From assembly GCA_902778995.1 (NCBI GenBank), contig CACYZW010000002.1, forward strand, positions 1 to 64,000: a stretch of 64,000 nt of DNA. The letters run 5' to 3'. The notes below the pieces were generated by a model. That model was given only the letters and a program-made list of their open reading frames with translations. It ran no database searches and was not told where the DNA came from. The translations under genes were made by a program, and so were the position numbers. How positions within the stretch are numbered: the stretch's first letter is position 1; every line of letters starts with the position of its first letter. This DNA is from an uncultured Eubacteriales bacterium (GTDB lineage: Bacteria; Bacillota; Clostridia; Christensenellales; Aristaeellaceae). This document shows positions 58,497-64,000 of the stretch, one piece after another.

Positions 58497-60143
58497 GTGT
58501 CATCAAGCCCCGGACCTGTTTCCATAGCCGATCTTCGGAGATGTCCGTCGGATGTCCCCGAAGTTTTTTTGTGCGGACTTGTCATGCATCTTTCCGGGCG
58601 TTATGCGCATGATAAGAGACGTATCGATCTACAACTCTGGGGGGTGCTTTGCCTGGATAAGCCTCGCGAAGCTCTGTTGCGTACAGAGCTGCTTTCATCG
58701 CTCGACGAGAATGTGTCCCGCTTCAGGGCGCTGCTGAGCGACAGCGTCAATGCCGACGCCCAGTTCAGGTTCATCTTCTGTTCAGGCGCACGACTTTGCG
58801 TCGTCTATATCGAAGGCATGGCCGATGACAAAAAGATCAACGATTTCATACTGCGCGCCTGCGTGCGGCATCAGGCCGCCCCGGGAACGCGCATCGACGC
58901 CAGCTACCTGCTGGGCAATGTCCTTGAAATCGCCCAATGCGAAAGGGAGCAGCGCGTTTTCCGTATACTTGCGTCCCTGGTTACGGGCATGACGGCAATA
59001 TTGATAGACGGCTCCGAAGAGGCCATACTGCTGGAGACCAGGGGCTATCCTGCGCGACAGGTCAACCGAACGACCAACGAATCGGTGGTCATCGGCGCGC
59101 AGGAGGGTTTTGTGGAAAGCCTGCGCACCAACATGACGCTGATGCGGCGCTATGTCCCCTCTCCCAATCTGATCACAGAGCGTATTTCAGTGGGCTCCGT
59201 CGTACCCATACAGATGGTCCTGGTGTACCTCAGGGATGTTGCCGACGAAGCTGTGGTTGATGCTGTGCGCAGACGCTTGAAGGGCGTAGACGCCAGGACG
59301 GTACAGGGCCTGGGCGCTATACAGCAGCACATCGAGGATCAACCCTGGGCGCTGCTGCCCCAGATGCTGCAGACCGAGCGGCCCGACCGGGCCGCTTCCT
59401 GCGTCATGGACGGACAGGTGGCAATGCTGGCGGAAAACTCGCCCTACGCCCTGATCGCGCCGATCACGCTGTTTCACCAGCTGCACGCCTCCGACGATTC
59501 CTTTTCACGATGGCAATACGGGACCTTTCTGCGCCTGATTCGCATTGTCGGCATGCTGATCTCAGTGCTCCTGCCGGGGCTGTACATCGCACTGACCGAT
59601 TATCACATGCACCTGCTGCCGCTGAGCCTGTTGGGCTCCATCGCCGAGGCGCGCGCCAACGTCCCCTTTCCGATTGTCATTGAAATACTGATTATGGAGT
59701 TTTCCTTCTATCTCATCAACGAAGCCGGCACACGAATTCCACAGCAGATCGGCTCCGCGCTGGGCATCGTCGGGGCGTTGATCCTCGGCCAGGCGGCGGT
59801 TTCCGCGTCGATCATAAGCCCCATACTCATCATCATCGTCGCCATTACCGGGCTCGGCAACTACGCCATACCGGATTACGGCTTTGGCATAGGACTTGTA
59901 ATCTGTCGTCTATTTGTCATTGCCTGTGGCGCGTCCTTCGGACTGTATGGCTTCTGTCTCGCCGCATTTGTATTGTCCGTTTCCCTGTGCGGCATGAAAT
60001 CCTTCGGTTTCCCCTATATGGCTCCCGTTGCGCCTGCACGGCCTCACAATCCCGACCTTCTGGTGAGGCTTCCGATATGGCTGCAAAGGAAAGCGATGTA
60101 CTTTGCCGCGCGCCGCAGACACGTTGAAAACCAGAAAGGATAA
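58497..60143 (+). CDS. gerAA: Spore germinant receptor A subunit (GerA family)
   Basis: The protein is up to 548 residues. The soluble N-terminal domain includes the family phrase VVYIEGMADDKKINDFI and ends with the RTNMTLMRRYVPSPNL segment (GerA consensus: RTN..LIR.R). The C-terminal half has about five transmembrane helices (LLPGLYIALTDYH; IPQQIGSALGIVGALILGQAAV). It forms the inner-membrane germinant receptor with the next two genes. GTG 58497 is the earliest start but lacks a good ribosome-binding site, so the N-terminus is uncertain. Expression in the forespore is expected, but no SigG promoter was clearly seen. Confidence 0.88.
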   Translation: MSSSPGPVSIADLRRCPSDVPEVFLCGLVMHLSGRYAHDKRRIDLQLWGVLCLDKPREALLRTELLSSLDENVSRFRALLSDSVNADAQFRFIFCSGARLCVVYIEGMADDKKINDFILRACVRHQAAPGTRIDASYLLGNVLEIAQCEREQRVFRILASLVTGMTAILIDGSEEAILLETRGYPARQVNRTTNESVVIGAQEGFVESLRTNMTLMRRYVPSPNLITERISVGSVVPIQMVLVYLRDVADEAVVDAVRRRLKGVDARTVQGLGAIQQHIEDQPWALLPQMLQTERPDRAASCVMDGQVAMLAENSPYALIAPITLFHQLHASDDSFSRWQYGTFLRLIRIVGMLISVLLPGLYIALTDYHMHLLPLSLLGSIAEARANVPFPIVIEILIMEFSFYLINEAGTRIPQQIGSALGIVGALILGQAAVSASIISPILIIIVAITGLGNYAIPDYGFGIGLVICRLFVIACGASFGLYGFCLAAFVLSVSLCGMKSFGFPYMAPVAPARPHNPDLLVRLPIWLQRKAMYFAARRRHVENQKG

Positions 60144-60149
60144 TCCGCC

Positions 60150-61175
60150 ATGAAGCTTCGCATTGCCCACGATGCTGCCGCAGCAGCAGCCTTTGTGGCC
60201 GCGGCAGCGCGGATTTTTGTCGGTCTGGCGCTGGACAGCGTCCCGATACACAACGGCGTCTGGATCGCCGCGCTGCTTGGCGCGCTTCCTGCGATCCCCT
60301 ACCTGCTGTGCCTCGAAGCCGTTCAGGCAGAGGCACAGCCGAACAGGCCGGCCTATCGAATGCTGATGCTGCTGCTCGCGTCGGTAGCTCTGTTGGACGC
60401 CTCCGAAGTGCTGTCGGTCGTCGCTAAAACCTCAGAATACCTCACTATTAATCACGTACCTCTGACAGTGCTGACCGTTCCGGTGGCTCTGGCAGCGCTT
60501 TGGTGTATCTGTCGCAACGGGGACGCCGTCGGCTATGCCGCCATGCTGTGGATCAGGGTATTTCCGGTGCTGTTGATGCTGGTGCTGTTGCTCCAACTGC
60601 CCCATTTACACGTGCGTTGGCTGCAGCCGCGCCTTGGAGACGGCTGGCGCGCGATCGCAAACGGAGGCGTTCGAACCGCAGGCTGGTTCGTGCCGTCTAC
60701 GGCCATACTGTTTGTCAGCGACAGGGGCGGCGCTCTCCCAGCAAAACACGTTTCACGCGCCTGGCTCGCCTGTGCAGCCCTGGTAACCGCGCCGCTGTTG
60801 GCGCTGAGGCTGATGATGGCCCCCACCGTCGTCCGCAATGCGTCGTGGCTTTTCAACCTGGACGCCCTTTTGACCAACGGACGTGCACCCCTCTATCTGC
60901 AACTGCCGATGATATTGATCTGGTTTGTGGGGCTGCTGCACCTGTTGAGTTGTGATTGCTTCGCCGCCACCGCGCTGCTGCAACGGCTTTTCCCTGCCAT
61001 CGATGGACGCGCCTGCGCTGCCCTCGTTGTACTCGGCACTGCCCTGCTGTCGATTCATGACTTCAGCGTCGCGCTGAACCGCAGCGCGGCGCCGTGGGTT
61101 TTCATCCTCGCCGCCAGCATAGTCGGCCTGTACGTCCTTGTGCTGCGCGATTCAAAGGGAGGTGAACATAGATGA
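60150..61175 (+). CDS. gerAB: Spore germinant receptor B subunit (GerB-type permease)
   Basis: The protein is 341 residues with about ten hydrophobic helices of the amino-acid permease-like spore germination family (WIAALLGALPAIPYLLCLEA; LILIWFVGLLHLLSCD-type helices). In characterised receptors this subunit binds the germinant. The sequence is divergent, so the ligand cannot be predicted. It sits 6 bp after the A subunit, and its stop overlaps the C subunit ATG by 4 bp. Confidence 0.83.
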   Translation: MKLRIAHDAAAAAAFVAAAARIFVGLALDSVPIHNGVWIAALLGALPAIPYLLCLEAVQAEAQPNRPAYRMLMLLLASVALLDASEVLSVVAKTSEYLTINHVPLTVLTVPVALAALWCICRNGDAVGYAAMLWIRVFPVLLMLVLLLQLPHLHVRWLQPRLGDGWRAIANGGVRTAGWFVPSTAILFVSDRGGALPAKHVSRAWLACAALVTAPLLALRLMMAPTVVRNASWLFNLDALLTNGRAPLYLQLPMILIWFVGLLHLLSCDCFAATALLQRLFPAIDGRACAALVVLGTALLSIHDFSVALNRSAAPWVFILAASIVGLYVLVLRDSKGGEHR

Positions 61176-62287
61176 AGAAGCCGGGAATGCTCGCCCTCCT
61201 TGCCGCGCTGTGCATGGCTCTGTCCGGTTGTCAGGTCACCGGTGAGGTGGAAAACCAGGCCTATGTGCTGGTTCTTGCCCTGGACAGCTCAGACGACGGC
61301 GCCCTGACATTGACGGCCCGGGTGCCGCAAATCGGGAAAAGCGGCAACAAAGGCGAACAGGAAAAAGCCGGAGACAGCCCGTATTTGGTGTTTTCCGTTT
61401 CCGCGCCGTCCTGGTCCCTCGCACTGGACGCACTGCAGTGGTCGACGCCCAGGCAGGTCAATCTCAGCCACATTGAAATGATCGTCGCTTCCGAGGCGCT
61501 CGCGTCGCATGCGTCTTTTCCGGAATTGATGAACCAAATTGCGGATACCCCGCATCTGTACACCAACGCCCGTTTCGTTGTCTGCGCCGGTAGCGCAAAG
61601 GCCTTTCTGGAAGCCGGCAAAACCGTGATCGGAACGCGGCTGTCTTCTGAAATCAACGCGATGCTTTCGCAGTATGCCCGGCAGAGCTTTATCCCGGATG
61701 CCTCCTTTGCCGATGCCTGCTACAGCGCCAACGCCATCTACGGCGACCCCATAGCGATATGGGGTTATACCGCAGACGCCGCCCCATCCGGGAACGACCG
61801 GGGCATATCGGTTGTTGAATCACCCATGTGGCAAAGGTTTTCGGGGACGGCGCTGTTTCGGCGCGGCGTGTTTGTCCGCGCCTTGTCGCCTGAGGCGACG
61901 CGCCTGCTCAACCTTATCCGCGGGCAGAGCAAAGTGCTTTCCCATGTGTGGCAGGACGCGTCCTATGAATTGGAGCTGGATTCTCCGCCCGATATAAAAA
62001 TTCTGATCGACGGCTCTGACGTCACAATTTCCCTTCGCGTGGCGCTTCACATCGATGACAGTCTGCCGGATGGGGTCGTAAACGCTCTGGAAACGGCGAT
62101 CAAGGCCGATATCGACCAATTGATCGTCGATTGTCGGCAGGCGGGGTGCGATCCCTTCGGCTTCGCGGAATTGGCGGCGGGTCAATTTGCCACCGTTCCG
62201 CAATGGCTGGCCTTTGATTGGCCCGGCCGGTATGCGCATGCGGCTGTGGAAACACTTGTGCGTGTAAGCCGAAGACATGCCTCATAG
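61172..62287 (+). CDS. gerAC: Spore germinant receptor C subunit (GerC lipoprotein)
   Basis: The protein is 371 residues. The lipoprotein signal ends at lipobox LSGC near residue 20. The first domain starts EVENQAYVLVLALDSSDDG, matching the GerC phrase about internal consistency of the alpha-beta fold, and the C-terminal Ger(x)C domain ends with GRYAHAAVETLVRVSR. It anchors to the outer face of the inner spore membrane. GGGAGGTG precedes the ATG, which overlaps the B subunit stop. Confidence 0.86.
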   Translation: MKKPGMLALLAALCMALSGCQVTGEVENQAYVLVLALDSSDDGALTLTARVPQIGKSGNKGEQEKAGDSPYLVFSVSAPSWSLALDALQWSTPRQVNLSHIEMIVASEALASHASFPELMNQIADTPHLYTNARFVVCAGSAKAFLEAGKTVIGTRLSSEINAMLSQYARQSFIPDASFADACYSANAIYGDPIAIWGYTADAAPSGNDRGISVVESPMWQRFSGTALFRRGVFVRALSPEATRLLNLIRGQSKVLSHVWQDASYELELDSPPDIKILIDGSDVTISLRVALHIDDSLPDGVVNALETAIKADIDQLIVDCRQAGCDPFGFAELAAGQFATVPQWLAFDWPGRYAHAAVETLVRVSRRHAS

Positions 62288-62332
62288 CCATTGCAATCGA
62301 TTTCGCTTTGACGATGAGATCATTTCCTCATA

Positions 62333-62361
62333 TTGCCAATCCGATTTTTGTATGATATAAT
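62333..62361 (+). promoter_or_regulatory. SigA promoter of the flavodiiron gene
   Basis: TTGCCA (62333-62338) and TATAAT (62356-62361) have a 17-bp spacer. They lie 70 bp before the GTG start. Confidence 0.75.
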
Positions 62362-62430
62362 CATTGCGTGATAATACGAACTGAAGGTCTGCGCAGGCCC
62401 CGCGCCTTCGGAAAAAGGAGGATCAATACC

Positions 62431-64000
62431 GTGCATTGCGTTAAACAGATTACACAGGACATGTACTGGGTGGGCGGCAGCGACCGCCGGCTGGCGCTGT
62501 TTGAGAACGTTTACCCCATACCCAACGGCGTTTCCTACAACGCCTATCTCGTTCTGGACGAGCAGACCGTGCTGTTTGATACCGTGGACAAGAGCGTCAG
62601 CGAGGTGTTCTTCGAGAACATCGAGCACGTCCTTGCGGGGCGTCCGCTGGATTATCTGGTGGTCAACCACATGGAGCCGGACCATTGCGCCACGATGAGC
62701 GAGCTGGTGCTGCGCTATCCCAACGTGAAGATCTATACCAACGCGAAGGCGCTGGCGATGATCAAAAACTACTTCACCTTCGACATCGACAGTCGCGTCA
62801 CCGTGGTCAAGGAGATGGACACCCTCGTCACCGGCAGACATACCTATGCCTTCGTGATGGCTCCGATGGTGCACTGGCCCGAGGCCATGGTCTCCTACGA
62901 CACCACCGACAAGATACTGTTCTCCGCCGACGCCTTCGGTACCTTTGGCGCGCTGAACGGCAACATCTTTGCCGACGAGGTCAACTTCGAGACGGAATAC
63001 CTGGACGACGCCCGCCGCTACTACACCAACATCGTCGGCAAGTACGGCAATCAGGTGCAGGCGCTGCTGAAAAAGGCCGCCAAGATCGAGATTGCGATGA
63101 TCTGCCCGCTTCACGGCCCCGTATGGCGCAAGAAGCTGGACTGGTTCATCGACAAATATCAGAAGTGGAGTACCTATACCCCCGAGGAGAACGCCGTGAT
63201 GGTAGCCTACGCCTCCGTGTATGGACATACCGAGAACGTGGCCAACATCATCGCCTCGAAGCTGGCCGACGCGGGCGTTCGCAACGTGAAAGTGTATGAT
63301 GTCTCCGTGACCCATCCCTCGGTGATCGTCTCAGAGGCTTTCCGGGTCAGCCACATCGTGTTCGCCTCCACCACCTACAATGCCGGCATCTTCGTGAACA
63401 TGGAGAACACCCTCCATGACATCGTGGCCCACAACCTGCAAAACCGCACCGTCGCCATCGTCGAAAACGGAAGCTGGGCGCCTACCGCCGGCGGATTGAT
63501 GCGGGCGCTTTTGAGCAAGCTCAAGAATGTCAATATTCTGGATCAGGGCGTTACCGTCAAATCCTCGCTAAAGGAGGCCCAGCTTTCCGAGGTGGACGAG
63601 CTGGTGGCCGCCATCCTCGAAACCATGCCCAAGCCCGAGGCCATCGAACACAAGCCCTCGGAGGCCATCGAGCCCAACGCCATGTTCAAGCTATCCTACG
63701 GCCTGTTCGTGCTGACTGCCAGGGATGGCGACAAGGACAACGGCTGCATCATCAACACCGCCGCCCAGCTGACCAGCAATCCCAACCGCATCAGCATCGC
63801 CGTGAACAAGGGCAACTTCACCCACGACATGATCCTGAAGACGGGGGTTTTCAACGTATCAATACTGACCACCGACGCGCCCTTCGAAATCTTCAAGTAC
63901 TATGGCTTCCAGAGCGGCAGGGACGTGAACAAGTTCCCGGGCAGCGGCTTCCCGCGCAGCCGCAACAACCTGATCTTCATCACCGGCTGCACCAACGCCT
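62431..64000 (+). CDS. Flavodiiron protein with C-terminal flavin-reductase domain (3' truncated by window)
   Basis: 523 codons are present and the gene runs off the window. Residues 1-250 are the MBL-fold diiron domain with ligands in NHMEPDH, APMVHWPEAM, SADAFGTFG and CPLHGPVW. Residues about 252-400 are the flavodoxin domain (VAYASVYGHTENVA; STTYNAGIF). From about residue 415 a flavin-reductase-like domain starts (FVLTARDGDKDNGCIINTAAQLTSNP). The enzyme would reduce O2 to water or NO to N2O, protecting an anaerobe; the fused reductase could supply electrons from NAD(P)H. GTG 62431 follows AAAGGAGG by 10 nt. A large minus-strand ORF over this gene is a shadow. Confidence 0.92.
   Translation, partial: MHCVKQITQDMYWVGGSDRRLALFENVYPIPNGVSYNAYLVLDEQTVLFDTVDKSVSEVFFENIEHVLAGRPLDYLVVNHMEPDHCATMSELVLRYPNVKIYTNAKALAMIKNYFTFDIDSRVTVVKEMDTLVTGRHTYAFVMAPMVHWPEAMVSYDTTDKILFSADAFGTFGALNGNIFADEVNFETEYLDDARRYYTNIVGKYGNQVQALLKKAAKIEIAMICPLHGPVWRKKLDWFIDKYQKWSTYTPEENAVMVAYASVYGHTENVANIIASKLADAGVRNVKVYDVSVTHPSVIVSEAFRVSHIVFASTTYNAGIFVNMENTLHDIVAHNLQNRTVAIVENGSWAPTAGGLMRALLSKLKNVNILDQGVTVKSSLKEAQLSEVDELVAAILETMPKPEAIEHKPSEAIEPNAMFKLSYGLFVLTARDGDKDNGCIINTAAQLTSNPNRISIAVNKGNFTHDMILKTGVFNVSILTTDAPFEIFKYYGFQSGRDVNKFPGSGFPRSRNNLIFITGCTNA

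Noticed and set aside
62320..63315. 331-residue minus-strand open frame opposite the flavodiiron gene
   Set aside because: The plus-strand frame carries complete diiron ligand motifs, promoter and ribosome-binding site; the minus frame has none.
1..64000. tRNA or rRNA genes
   Set aside because: No cloverleaf with a GTTCGAATC-type T loop and no rRNA segment was recognised by eye in the intergenic gaps; a covariance-model scan would settle this.

Overview
The window reads as a chromosomal segment of a spore-forming, fairly GC-rich member of the Bacillota, most likely class Clostridia. It carries a sporulation set (spoVT, spoIIAA-spoIIAB-sigF, a gerA-type receptor operon) and the ctsR-mcsA-mcsB-clpC heat-shock operon. 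A yabN/rqcP neighbourhood and the miaB-YlbF-mutS-mutL-miaA block keep gene orders known from Bacillus and Clostridia. No rRNA, tRNA, CRISPR array, prophage or intact insertion sequence was recognised. The exact genus is not determinable from the sequence alone.

Positions 1 to about 20,500 are accessory and partly decaying. They hold an SDR oxidoreductase, two head-to-head MscS-channel pseudogenes, and a metallo-beta-lactamase-fold hydrolase broken by one in-frame TAG. These are followed by a family-4 glycosyltransferase, a PAP2 phosphatase and a secreted SH3b protein made of two near-identical halves. Next come a membrane-anchored carboxylesterase homologue that has lost its catalytic motifs, a LytS-type kinase with an unusual XRE-receiver response regulator, and a membrane diguanylate cyclase. 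The region ends with two DUF1508 proteins, an XRE-headed repeat protein and two proteins of unknown function. A near-identical 30-bp promoter-like element occurs in the kinase tail and in front of the secreted unknown, with a weaker relative before the first DUF1508 gene.

Positions 20,880 to 50,850 are mostly housekeeping on the plus strand. The order is spoVT, yabN, HU, rqcP, ispDF and mtnN; then the CtsR-controlled protein-quality operon; a class A penicillin-binding protein on the minus strand; a short FtsH-like protease; and the SigF operon behind a well-matching SigH-type promoter. After lysA (minus) come the TIGR03960/TIGR03936/RNase G cluster, then miaB, a YlbF-family protein, mutS, mutL, miaA, a metal-binding lipoprotein and rnhA. 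Many of these genes overlap by 4 bp or sit within 20 bp, so translational coupling is likely.

Positions 50,900 to 56,780 are a minus-strand block. It contains an XerS-length tyrosine recombinase, five little-known genes (a Cys-rich small protein, DUF6062, a zinc-ribbon membrane protein, a DnaJ/TPR protein and DUF5685) and radA. A dispersed repeat with TTAAGGAAACACCGCA-type ends punctuates this block and recurs near 18 kb and 20.6 kb.

The right end carries a membrane protein with a degenerate metallophosphoesterase domain, a three-gene spore germinant receptor operon, and a flavodiiron protein with a C-terminal flavin-reductase-like extension that is cut by the window edge. The best candidates for undescribed biology are the 9.7 to 20.5 kb signalling and surface region and the Cys-rich/DnaJ block at 52 to 55 kb.
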